Shown here piece by piece: positions 34,601 to 45,383 of a stretch of 64,000 nt of DNA. Position 1 is the stretch's first letter. Every line of letters starts with the position of its first letter. Position numbers and translations under genes: made by a program. Source of the stretch: Arachnopeziza araneosa (lineage: Eukaryota; Ascomycota; Leotiomycetes; Helotiales; Arachnopezizaceae). The stretch lies in contig QYAI01000044.1 of NCBI GenBank assembly GCA_003988855.1, forward strand, positions 62,001 to 126,000, given 5' to 3'. Under the pieces are notes generated by a model, which was not told where the DNA came from, made no database searches, and saw only the letters and a list, made by a program, of their open reading frames with translations.

Positions 34601-34709
34601 AGAAACTAAGAAGAAATCTTCTATTCGAGGAGGTTTTGCGAGGCTGAGTACGGTGTTTATGTTTAGGAGGGGAGCATTTTCCAAGACAACGCGTCCAACG
34701 AATGTATGA
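31678..34709 (+). CDS. CorA-like fungal membrane protein with uncertain, possibly broken 3' part
   Basis: Exons 31678..32663, 32711..33101 and 33154..33651 are clean (introns of 47 and 52 nt) and encode about 625 residues. These are a disordered head with SPTTPRRD-like Ser/Pro motifs, then a fungal CorA-like soluble domain: VEFGDNAHVATWTMDEVLLH, CFHITFYELIDLSHEKDLEG, WTILYLCPNTFELYDKTENF, LREQMRRLQYLRGRLRALRE. The membrane part is present further on: ASTRLGENVKLLTFVSIFFL and, from 34,152, SVWSINDAFSLKALVIVVVL. Their joins fail. After RDG at 33,651 the next segment is in another phase, an open fragment LDQIQAFLFYSQQGWIA at about 33,755-33,805 ends in TGA, and the expected donor after FCM (34,105) reads GA instead of GT. 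The GMN motif of true CorA Mg channels is not seen. It may be a recently decayed gene. Confidence 0.65.
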
Positions 34710-36724
34710 TATAACATTTAAGTGTTGAACTATATAGATAATTCTTCTGGACTTCCTCAATGCGGTGTTGTCTGCTCCCTGCCTGCGCTTAAAAATCGGC
34801 TGTCTAGTCTATGATGTAATCGAGATGTATTGTAAAGCCGATGCCTGCATGTCTAACTTTAGAATTAACATTCCAAAAGCTAGATCAATGCTGAGCAGTG
34901 ATTCTTTGTGCGTTAATTAGATCGTGTAGGTGTCACATGCGTAAAATATCTGAGGCAACCATGACCCTCAAGTAATTCGGATGGCCTCATGGATCTTGAA
35001 CCCAAAAAATCAACCATGATCTTAGTCGTGTCATCTGATAAAAGATCTCACACCACGTTCTCAAAATTATTCGATTGTTTGCACAATGTTTATGTAAACA
35101 TAATTTGGCAACAACTTTCTCCCTGCTTTGGAAGAGCGCACAATCGACGCAAAGTCAATTGAAATAAGAGACCAAGAAACGAAAAAGCTTCAACATCGTT
35201 TAAAATAAATACCCGAGTCTCCGAAGGTGAGGGAGAAATGCACCATTCCAATAATTAGAAGTTTGAGACAAGCCCGATACCATCCCGCCGGAATGAAGCG
35301 GTATCGAGACTATCGATACATTATCGCGCCTGCACAACATGACGACCTCTATAGATTCCATGTCTCAGCCGAACCTTGGACCTGGGATTGTGTCGGTGCC
35401 AACACTCCGTTGGTGGCATTTTGACATCTCAACCTCAACCTCGGTCAGAAGGGCCGGAAGCTTCTGTTAAAAGAGAATCGCGTCCTAAATAATATTTTTA
35501 TGAGATGCGACGACAAAGGCTTTCTCCCCTTTATCCAATTCCCAGAGTGGAGATCGTAACCCTAGTAGCCAATCTTAAGATGCCGGACTCCTCATTCATT
35601 ATTAGACCGGTGCATTGGCATAGCGGGATGCAATACGAAAGGGGCAATTATGCATTGATATTGGAAATTTGTTTATTTATTGACGAGAGTAAATAGAAAA
35701 GTAAACAAAGGAACAAAGTTCTTTTTCGCCCCTGTAGGGTGTGGCAAATGCGTTTTGAGTGCTGTCGCCATGGTAGAAGCTCTGACTGAGGAAGATCTCG
35801 TGCCCCTTTTCGTGTATGATCAAAGGATCGACAGACCCTTCAGGAGTGCAGAACCCCAAGAACGGGCTTCGGATGCTGCCGCGCTGAGGCGTCTGCATCA
35901 AGGTCTGTACGCGTGATGATTGGCTGAGACACCCTTACCAAACAAAACACGACGCTGAGCCAAACCTTCCCACAAAGAGAGATGCATACAGGAGGAATCC
36001 CCTGAACTAAATCAATTCTTTGGATCAAAAAGGAGCTGACAGCAGTCGTGCTTTCCTAAAGACCTTCTTCATCTCGTGTTTCCTTTGCCAAAAATACACT
36101 CGTTCTTGCTTATTGTTCAAACATAAATAGTCCGGGGAGTGGCAAGTCGCGTCGGCTAGCCGAGCTTGGACCACGTGGTTGTAAACAATCGCGGTGACAG
36201 TCCACACCTGCTCCTCGACACCTTAAATTTCTTCCAATAACACCACCTTTCCCAAACATTGCATCCACGACACTCGTTTTCGACATCGCTGGCAGACAAC
36301 GAAGGGTATTCGAATTATCAGGGGTTGGTGTGCGAGTTGATGTTGTTGAAATCAGAAACGGGCCCAAACTTGTCATGAATACGTCGTCGACTTAAAAAGC
36401 AACATTCCTGTTCGGTATTTAGCCATCGAATCCAGTCGTTTCAACACACACGAAGCATTCTTCGGGCATCTTGAAACTTCCAACATTCTCATCAGGACCT
36501 ATTCAGGATACTGTTTACTCGATAATAACCTCGAACACCTTCAAAAGCATATCCACTAGCGGTTTCCTTTTCAAGCCGCGACAGCGCACACGACGAATCT
36601 CGATTCTCACCATACCTCTCAAACTATATCTATGCCGCAAGACGGATAAGTTGGATATCATACTGAGAGTCTAGCCTCTCACACCTCATCTTTGGTATCA
36701 TAGGCCAACATTCCAAGCCATATC
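34710..36724. other. Intergenic upstream of WEE1, no gene seen
   Basis: About 2 kb, mostly A/T-rich, without a supported gene. Small ORFs at 35,680-35,916 and 36,110-36,376 (minus) lack recognisable domains. The last 300 bp, rich in C/A and free of long frames, are a plausible WEE1 leader. Confidence 0.4.
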
Positions 36725-39700
36725 ATGTCGTACTCGAACAGTGGTGGCGGCACTCTGACTTTGCCATCTCCAACACATGTCCATCATGTTGATGTCACAT
36801 CTGCAGTAAGATCACTCCGACGTTCGCTGTCGCGATCTCCATCCAAGTTTCGTCTTGTTACAAGATCACCAAGTGAATCTCCGAAATCGCCCCTCTCGCC
36901 ATCACCTCTGTCGCCGTCAAAACGCTCAGTGTCGACACCTACTGTTTTTGCCGCTGGCAGCACACCTCACACTCCATCGCCTTTGGCAATTCCATTCCCG
37001 CCAAGCGCCAAACTAGCTCTCCGATCATCCTCTCGTGTAAAAAGCGCACCACCTCGGCCTCTATCACGAACTCGTACGTCGCCAAAGAGTCCTATGAAGC
37101 GCGCTCTCAGTCAAACATCAGATAGTGGTAACGCCCCTCCTTCTTCACAAGGGAGTGCTAGTGGCCAGGAAAATAGCAGGAGTGGGAGCCCCAAAGATCG
37201 CTCAAGTTTCGAAAGAATCTCCAGAATGACAATGGATGGCCCCATCAATCATGCGCTCTCAAGATTGGGTGGTGATGGGGCTAACGATATCCCAACACCA
37301 TCGCAAACTTCAAGTCCTCTCAAGCGAAGTGATGCGATTATGAATCTTGATCAAGCGAGCTTGGGAAGTCCAGTCGCAAAGCGAAGGAGTCTACACGGGT
37401 CTGCGAGTTTTGGCCATGATTTTAATGTCTTCGACCACGGACCCTCATCTGCGCCTCAGTTTGAGATCCATGATGATTCAAACCACGAGTATGAGCTATC
37501 CTCTGCATCCATCACTTCTGATAATCCCTCTACCTTTACCTCAATGCCAAGACGATCTTCCTCCTTGCGCAAATCAACTTTACAACAACGACATGGCGAG
37601 AAAACATCCTGGGGCAGGAGACATGCGGCACAAGTACTTGCAGCGCAACAGGCGGCAATTGCCGCAGTAAATAATCCCGCCCCGGAGATATCAACACCTG
37701 ACAAGACGAAGAACCGGCCGAGGCTCTCTTTGGACCAATTTACTGCTCCAATGCCTCGAGATAGTCCCTTCACCAGCCAGGGAAGCTTGCCAAGTGCCTC
37801 GATGCATATGCTAAATCAGCCCATACATCAACCTCATCCATTATCACGCACCATGACTAGTTCTTCTTCAGGCTCAAGCCTCGTAGATGAATCTCCGACC
37901 CACGTTCCAGTACATTTTGGAGAGCAACCTAGACCAAAATTAGACTTCTCAAAGTCCCTTCCTGCAGGCTCCCTCAGACCTCTATTCTTTGACAAACAAC
38001 CTAGTGAAGAGTCTTTTGCGACTCCACAGAACTACAAGTCTGTTAAACCATTACCAGCGGCGTTTGCATCAACTGGTCTCATATCCAAAGTCAACCGACA
38101 TCCAGAGGAACCACAGATTACTCGTGGCCACCACAAAAGCAATGTTCCTGATACACCTTGCAAGAAGCATATGAATATCTTTGCAACATACCCTGCACCA
38201 ATCCCAGGAAGTGCAATTGCCAAAGCCAGACATGTTCGCCACTCTTTCGGAACTCCATCAACACCGTTTAATCCTCATGGCAATCAGACAGCTCCAGGTA
38301 CCTTTGGAAAAGGTGCTGGTGTATTCGGTAGCACTTTTGGTGGTCTTACAAGAAGGGGAAGCTTCTTGAGCGTGGATGGTGACGAGAGTGCTTCACCTGA
38401 TGCGAAAGGTGATAGCCAATCCAGTGCCGATTTTGAATTACCTCCTACTCCAACAAAGCAAGCACTCGTCCAGCATCAAGATCAAGGGAGTCCAAGTCAT
38501 CATCGAAGCTTTCCTGCTTCTGCTGTTGGACACGGGCTGATTCGTAAACTACCCAGAACGAGCAGTAAGTTGAATTTATTCACAGGCCCAGATGATCAAG
38601 AAGGAGATGAAAGCGACGGCTCTCTCGATCTGAATGATTCTCCTACGGTTGCACACCTACGGGCGTCTTTCAGGTCTACAGAGACCGTATTGCCATTAAG
38701 CAGCTCTCAAACTCAATCGGATTTCAAGTTGTATTCTCCGACTCCCCTCGGGTTTAGATCTTTCACCTCCCCCCTCCTCAGTCCCTCAACAAAGCCTGGG
38801 TTTGCTAAATTTAGTCACGTGGCTCCAGCCAGTCCACTGGAGCGTATAGATTTCATCGAGAGATTGTCTCCCCGTACACCACAGGATGGCATGCTTCCTC
38901 CTGATCCAAGCGGCCTTTCTATATCAAACCCGAAAGATGCGAAATCTTCACAACGACGATCGATGCCACCTCCTGCCACACCAACTACCGGGCGAGATTA
39001 CTTCCCAAAAATTGGAGATCGGAGGCTCAGCACAACTCCAATCAGCACCTTTGCCGGTCCTGAGGTTGATGAGTCCCTCACATCTCGGTTTGACAAGGTT
39101 GAAATGATCGGTACCGGGGAATTTTCACTAGTATATCGCGTCACACAAACTCACACAGCTATCACACCCTTCAATCTCGATACTCCTCCAACACCTATGC
39201 CAGAGAGAGTGTTTGCAGTCAAGAAGTCACGACAGCCTTATCAAGGCACCAGGGACCGTCAGCGGAAACTGCAGGAAGTCAAAGTGCTCAAAGCACTTGG
39301 ACAGTCTGATCACGTCGTACATCTCATCGACAGCTGGGAGGAGAAGAATTATCTTTATATTCAGACCGAATTTTGCGAAGAAGGCAGCCTTGACCTATTT
39401 CTCTCCCAAGTTGGCCGGAAGGGAAGATTGGATGATTTCAGAATCTGGAAGATACTGCTGGAAATTGGACTGGTAAGCGTATTTTACCCAGGCTATATAT
39501 CATGGCTAACCGTTACTACAGGGTCTGAAGCACATCCACGACTCAGGATTCATTCATTTAGATCTTAAACCTGCCAATGTTTTGATTACCTTTGAAGGTG
39601 TTCTAAAAATTGGCGACTTTGGCATGGCAGCTGATTGGCCTGCTCAAGCTGGTATCGAAGGTGAAGGTGACCGGGAGTATATTGGTCCTGAAATCCTTCT

Positions 39701-40289
39701 TGGAGAGTACGACAAACCATCAGATATCTTCGCACTTGGTCTTATCATGTTCGAGATTGCTGGAAACGTTCAACTTCCGGACAATGGACCTACATGGCAA
39801 CGCCTACGCTCTGGCGATATGAGTGATGTACCAAGTCTCACCTCCAGCAGCAACGATACGGTTCATCGAGATGCCAATGGCATTCCACTTGATGATAGCG
39901 ATGTCACTATGGAATCCTTTGGTAGTGACGATGAGATTGAGACTGATTTTGGATCACCCATCACAAACAGCCGAAAACGAAATATTCTCACCTCTAGCAG
40001 ATCCTTATCTCATGACCCTGGAAACCTTTTCGGCTCCACACGTAGAGGTGAGCTCCAACGAGCTCCACCTTTCATGACCGATAGGTATAATCCATGTTCC
40101 CTCGATCAACTTGTCCGATGGATGATCTCTCCAATTCCCTCTGATCGCCCTTTCGTCAATCAACTACTCGAATCAGAGAGCGTGCGATGGGTCCGGTCAA
40201 GACGTCGTGCTGGTGCGACCGTTTTCGAAGGCAATTGGGGACCAGCCGATGATGTTTTGGCTGATGACACTGAAATGATGGATATCTGA
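36725..40289 (+). CDS. WEE1: Wee1-family cell-cycle inhibitory protein kinase, 1171 aa
   Basis: Model join(36725..39472,39522..40289), 1171 aa; one 49-nt intron inside the kinase domain. Wee1 phosphorylates the inhibitory Tyr of Cdk1 and delays mitosis. Residues 1-780 are disordered and full of Ser-Pro/Thr-Pro sites (SPSESPKSPLSPSPLSP), the expected targets of Cdk feedback. The kinase domain starts near residue 788 (FDKVEMIGTGEFSLVYRV). It has the ATP Lys in FAVKKS, Wee1-type HIHDSGFIHLDLKPANVLI in the catalytic loop, KIGDFGMA, and GDREYIGPEILLGEYDKPSD. The EGDREY segment in place of APE-style activation sequence is typical of Wee1/Myt1. The C-lobe contains a long acidic insert (about 1000-1080). 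It is a single gene with clear identity. Confidence 0.95.
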
Positions 40290-43112
40290 CAAATTTCTGA
40301 GATGTTGCTCGGCTCACTCGCTTTCCTACCTTTGGATAGGACCGCGAGGTTTTGTTGGATGCAAAACACACTTTGAATTGGGACCTGTATTAGCAGCGTC
40401 GACAGGATAGGCGTTCAGAATAAAGTATTCATCACGACCATTACCTACGAACTACGGAATACCCGCGTTATCTGTTCATGAGCTATGTTTGGTACAATTA
40501 TTTTCGAGACGAACCAAGCAACACACTTTTACGCATTCACGAGATCACGAATTACAATATCGAACGTTTGATAATATATTTGTTCGTAATTCACCACTGA
40601 ACAAGTATACGTATGACCATTGTCTTATTATTGATAGTAGAATAGAGGAAAATATTCTAGCTTTGAAAGAGTGTGTGTGTTGATTGTTTGATAGGCAGGA
40701 CTGGAATACTTCTGTTGCAATTGCTATATGTAGCTTAACCACGAGTATTTTGATCACTTGATGTCGGATTCTGATGGTAGGAACGAGGTTGGACCAGTGT
40801 AGATAGAAAGGTCTGACTGTGTGTCTCGGTGAAGAGAGACAGTGGTGGAGGAGTAGCTCATGAATAATGAAGGTCCTCTGGCATCAAACTCTGCTCCAGT
40901 GCGAGCTTCTTTAATGTCGTATCCAAATGTGACTGTTGTTTCTACCTGAACTAAATAAAGGCCACCGAACACTCAACAGAGGTCCCAAGTAGCTCGTTTG
41001 CTCACTGCTTCGGTTCTTTGAATTCGGGTGCAAAATGAAGGAAAATGTCTCCATACCCTCAGATACATTGTGAGAAAGTAAGTTGGTAACTACTACCAAA
41101 TGATCCTTCAGGTGCCATAGGTCAGACTTCAAATTCAATTTTAAAGGGTTGATTTCAACATTTCAGTACAGACAATCGCTCAGTTCTTCAAGTCCCACAG
41201 GGAATTCTTAGAGGGCATACAATCCGGAGTACATATGCCAAGAGTTAGAGCACACTCTAGCGGTATGTCTGTTCGGCTGAAATCATCTAGGCAGGCATAT
41301 TCCGGGGCACCATACTCCAAAGCATCATACTTTAAGCTAACGTAGATTAGTTTATCACACGTTGATCTACAACCCACCAGCCTTACGGACAAAAAACTCA
41401 TCAAGCTTAGCCTTCCAGTCTATTTATTATCTAGTAAACTATTTTTAGATTCCACTTCTTTCTGCAGGATACTCAAATTGTTTCCAAGTCTTATAGACAT
41501 CTTGAAGGGAAGCAAAACCATGCCTACCATCTTAACCCCACTTACCTGCAACAAATCAATAAACATTGACGAAATCACTTCTCACGTTGACGCAATTACC
41601 ACACGTATCAACACCTTGCGTCCTAACTTGGAGCTACAGTAATACTTCTTTAACCATTACGAATAGTTTACCTAAAAGAGCCTGGAGGTATGAAGAGGAA
41701 GAAATTTGATGTCACAATGAGCGAATTTATGACGTTGAGGTGAGGGGTGACTTGGGCGATTGGAGAAGTGTGAAAGACTCTATGCTAAAACTCTATTAGC
41801 CGTTAAGACGTGATATCACGAAGTGCTCTTGAAATTTAGAGGAGCGGACATGTATGCCCTCTTGGGTAAGACGAGGAGACAAAGATCTAAAATTACACAA
41901 CACTTCAAACTCCAACCTCGAAATCAATGCGCGCTGCTCAACAGCATCGAATGGTTTGAATGCCTTCAGGCCGTTCTGACAAATTGAACTCGAAGGAATA
42001 TCAAGGCTCATATATTGATAACTGTTCGATCGCTTCACGCCCACCTATTCGGTAGGAAATTGATTCGAGATTACGTGGACGACAGATCTAGTCTCCCAGG
42101 CTTCATCTATCCGCCAATTTATCGGCAGCCGACTTCCTGGGCCTGTCAGTTCATATATGAGTATCAATTAGCGTACCATTTTTGGACCCAGCTCGGAGTT
42201 ACAAGCTTCCCCGGATCATCCAACCCGAAGCTTGTCTAAAAGCTTGATCGTTAAATTTGAGGTGTCACGATTCCGGAGCTCTCACACGTTTTTACGTTTT
42301 GAGTAGAGTCGGGACCGAAAATCTTGGAACAACCCCATGAGTGGACACGCAAGCGTGGATTCCTCAAAGCGTATCGATCGGGGAGATTAATATCTAGGTA
42401 GTAAAGAAGTCCTACCGAAGTGTATTAGTGCTAGCCATCCGATGTTTAAACAGTGGTAGTCACGTGCTAGGTAATGATGTTGGGGTTTCTGTTTGGGAAT
42501 GGTTTCATTCAAACATCTATTCAGCTATCAGAAAATGGTATTATCTATACTTCAATCACATAATATAATAATTGAATCCAATTCGGCCAAGATTTCCAGA
42601 CGCCTTTCCAAAATAGCATCTTATACATTTGAAATTTTAAACAACCACTTGACTTTCTGTAACAAATCACCTTCCCCATGTTAAACTCATTAATCTAAAG
42701 TTGATCTTCTCCTAAGTATGCCTGAGTTTTGATTAAATAGTTTATTTAATAACAGTTGCTCGGACGATGTTGTGCTCTCAAGTTACGTATGTCTCAAATG
42801 AGACTTGCGTGTAAAGTTGCACAGGACTCTGCAGTTTCTTTGAGGATAAACTTTCAATTAAAACGGTCATTTATACGGAGATCCATCCGAATTTATACCC
42901 GTTCTTGGCAATTAAACACATTCACCTAAGACTTGTGACTATTGTCTTCGAGCATGGGCATACGTTTCCTATATCTAATATCCTGAAGCGAGAAGATGGA
43001 TTTAAGTATAAAAGAACGTCAAATCCACTGAGATAAACTTCATTCTTCTCATCTAGAGAATCATCACCGGATCTTCAAAGACAACCATCTTCAGGCTTTT
43101 GCTGGAATCATC
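40290..43112. other. Gene-poor A/T-rich intergenic region
   Basis: 2.8 kb without a supported gene. A 40-codon frame at 41,521-41,643 (MPTILTPLTCNKSINIDEIT...) has good composition but no neighbours or splice signals. Other ORFs overlap on both strands. A TATAAAAG box lies at 43,007-43,014, about 100 bp before the next start codon. Confidence 0.4.
43007..43014 (+). promoter_or_regulatory. TATA box of the His-repeat secreted protein gene
   Basis: TATAAAAG lies 99 bp before the ATG at 43,113, followed by an A/C-rich leader. The spacing and strict TATA form fit a strongly regulated fungal promoter, as is common for secreted proteins. Confidence 0.55.
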
Positions 43113-43635
43113 ATGAAGTTTCTTTCCCATCTCGCTTTCCTGGCCCTAGCCATTGTGGTTTCAGGTGCTGTCATTCAACTTGATGGAAATATCAACGAAG
43201 TGGCTCGCCGTGAAGCCGAGCCTGTCCCAATACCCATCGAGCTTGTTGATAATGCCTACGAAGTGCGTGATGTAGAGGAGGATGACGGCAAGAAAAAGCA
43301 TCATCATCACCATAAGAAGCCTCCTCGCGATCTTGATGAAGAGGATGAGGTTAGTGGTTTTTTCCACTTGATTCTTTATCTTAGCTAATGAGATTCTATA
43401 GGATGACAAGAAAAAGAAGCATCATCATCACCACAAGAAGCCACACGAGAAGCCAAGCCGCAGTGTCGAAACTGAGGATGAAGAGGAAAAGAAGAAGCAT
43501 CACCATCATAAAAAGCCGCCGCCACATGGAAAGCCAACCCGTGATATCGGAGCCGAGGATGAGGAGGAAAAGAAGAAGCACCATCATCATCACAAGAAGC
43601 CCCCACCACACGGAAAGCCACCAGGTGCCGGATAA
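43113..43635 (+). CDS. Secreted His/Lys-repeat protein, 156 aa
   Basis: Model join(43113..43349,43402..43635), 156 aa; one 52-nt intron (GTTAGT, GCTAAT, TAG). Residues 1-18 (MKFLSHLAFLALAIVVSG) are a clear signal peptide. A dibasic RR followed by EAEPVPIP at about residues 31-40 resembles a Kex2 site plus Ste13-type dipeptides. The rest is four imperfect modules: an acidic stretch, then KKK(K)HHHHxKKP and a Pro/Gly/Arg linker such as PPPHGKPTRDIGAEDEEE. The His clusters predict zinc, copper or nickel binding (inference). No homologous family is recognised. The strong repeat structure, small size and secretion resemble fungal surface or effector-like proteins, but no such role is shown. The start is the first ATG and sits directly before the signal peptide. 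Confidence 0.85.
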
Positions 43636-44172
43636 ATTGTCAATTAACGTAACAAAAAAGCCTCTGGAGAAAGATGCGAGAGGAACTTGGGCAATAATTG
43701 CCAAGTTGAGTTTTATAACAAACTTTGACATCTAAGGCAGGGTTGTTTGAATGTTAGGGTTTCTTTGTAAATAGTTGGGGAAATTCTGTACACTCTTTAT
43801 GTTTCTGGGTATTTTGGAGGTTGAGACTAATTGCAGTTGCGTTGTTCTGAGAGCCAAGACAAATTCGATCCCCGGCTACTGCAGGGAAAGTTACTTACTC
43901 TGAATATAACGAACTTCATTCGCTAATGCAGACATCTGTTGTGATAACCGAAGAACATGATATTAAAGCATAGGGGAGAGCCCCAATCAAATAAAGTCAA
44001 GTTACTAAGTGCAATACTTTATCTTCAATCTATTCCATCTCGCAATGTTCCATCGGAGTGGTATCACCCGCCCCCTTATCTGCGCGCCAGGATTTGGAAG
44101 GAAAAATAACAAAGGTGTATAGGTTTGGATAAGGCCAAGTTGAGCATTCAATAAGAATCGCAGAATGAGACT

Positions 44173-44249
44173 GGCCTTGTGGTGTAAAGGCAACACTCAT
44201 CCTTGATTTTCATCAAGGGTGTAGTGGAGGTTCGATTCCTCCCGAGGCT
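44173..44249 (+). tRNA. tRNA-like element with elongated anticodon arm
   Basis: Cloverleaf parts are visible: acceptor GGCCTTG/CGAGGCT (6 Watson-Crick or G-U pairs plus G-U end), D arm GTGT-AAAGGCA-ACAC with the GG pair, and T arm GGAGG-TTCGATT-CCTCC, which is a perfect B box. The anticodon arm is abnormal: CATCCTTGA/TCAAGGGTG forms a nine-pair stem with the six-base loop TTTTCA, so no standard seven-base loop exists. Read as an intron-bearing tRNA it would have anticodon GAT, which eukaryotic nuclear tRNA sets normally lack. It is more likely a tRNA pseudogene or tRNA-derived RNA than a functional tRNA. Confidence 0.5.
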
Positions 44250-44256
44250 CATTCAC

Positions 44257-44382
44257 AGCTTTCATCTTCTCAATAGGAGAGAATGAAAGCTCGTGACCAG
44301 TCCTGTAGCTCACCAGTGGAATATGCACACCAGTTCACTGGAGTGCAAGGAGAAAGTTGGATTCTCTCCGGGGCCTTTTTTT
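44257..44382 (+). ncRNA. Hairpin, second degenerate tRNA-like segment and T7 terminator
   Basis: After the tRNA-like element comes a strong hairpin (44,257-44,291, agctttcat...atgaaagct). A second tRNA-like stretch follows (44,300-44,375): A-box-like TAGCTCACCAGTGG, degenerate B box GTTGGATTCTC and an end CCGGGGCC. It is closed by seven T residues (44,376-44,382), a Pol III terminator. Together with 44,173-44,249 this could be one Pol III transcript of about 210 nt, as in a tRNA-derived SINE or a structured non-coding RNA. Only the sequence signals are seen; transcription is inferred. Confidence 0.4.
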
Positions 44383-45383
44383 GCACTTTGTTTGTGTGTT
44401 TAATCAAACTATTAGGATGAATGAAGAATAAGAATACGCAGTATAAGGCTTATTCAAGTAGTAAGGTCTAAGATTTGCAAACTATTCTTCAGCCTATTCT
44501 ACCGGTTCAGTCTCGCCACAGACTTATATTTTGATGAAGCTTAACATATTCAAGGGAAGATGAATTGCACCTCACAAAGCTTTCAAGAACATATTTTACA
44601 AAATGTGCTTAATTTGGACATGTTTGCATCGACAAAAAGAGGATGTCTGGTAACTACTCAGTGCCTATTTTACAATTTCTTCAAGCAAGAGCATATGATA
44701 CAAGTATTGCTTAGTTTACACCTAGCGAATTCTCTCTTGCTACCTACCCACCCCAAAACTATTCCGTTAGCAAAATAAACTCTACGGAATCTTAGAATAT
44801 CATTGAATGCTCAGGTACCCAGAATTTCTGAAGATGAATGTAAGAGCTTTTTGTAACCCACTTCCAGGCAAAAACTAACGAGGACATAAATCTCATCTGC
44901 TTATCCACGCAACCATCCGTTATCTATTTCTCATTCATCAAATACCACAGCCATCCAAACCCCTCCATCCTCACTTCTACTAAACCCAAGCCCTCAGACA
45001 CCGAAGTCAATGCAGCAGAATATCGTCAATACCAACAACAATAAAGTTTATTGTATGCTGTATATATGATTTGCTGATGTGGTGGTGATTGTTTATGGAA
45101 TTGCTGGTGCTTACTTTTACTAAGAAGTTGGTGTTCATTGCTAAAGCTATTGTTATATGGTTATGATGTGGAAACGAGGAAGAAGACAGTGACATTGAGT
45201 TAGGCTTCAGTAACAATGGCAACCCATATGCCTGAATTAGACAACTTCTTAGCCATTATTTAGAAGGCCAAATGATCTTTAAATTGACAGACATGATGTA
45301 CAATTCTTTTGGGAATTCTTCCCGTTTTTAAGCTCTAACACTCAGTCTTCAGGCTTCGTTGTTACTTACACGTCAACCTTGAA
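44383..45383. other. Intergenic, no gene seen
   Basis: About 1 kb, A/T-rich, between the tRNA-like unit and the CorA-like pseudogene. The small ORFs are not supported. Part of 44,880-45,000 is C/A-rich and leader-like but leads to no gene. Confidence 0.35.

Noticed and set aside
35680..35916. 78-codon plus-strand ORF
   Set aside because: No recognisable motif; overlaps a similar minus-strand ORF in non-coding DNA.
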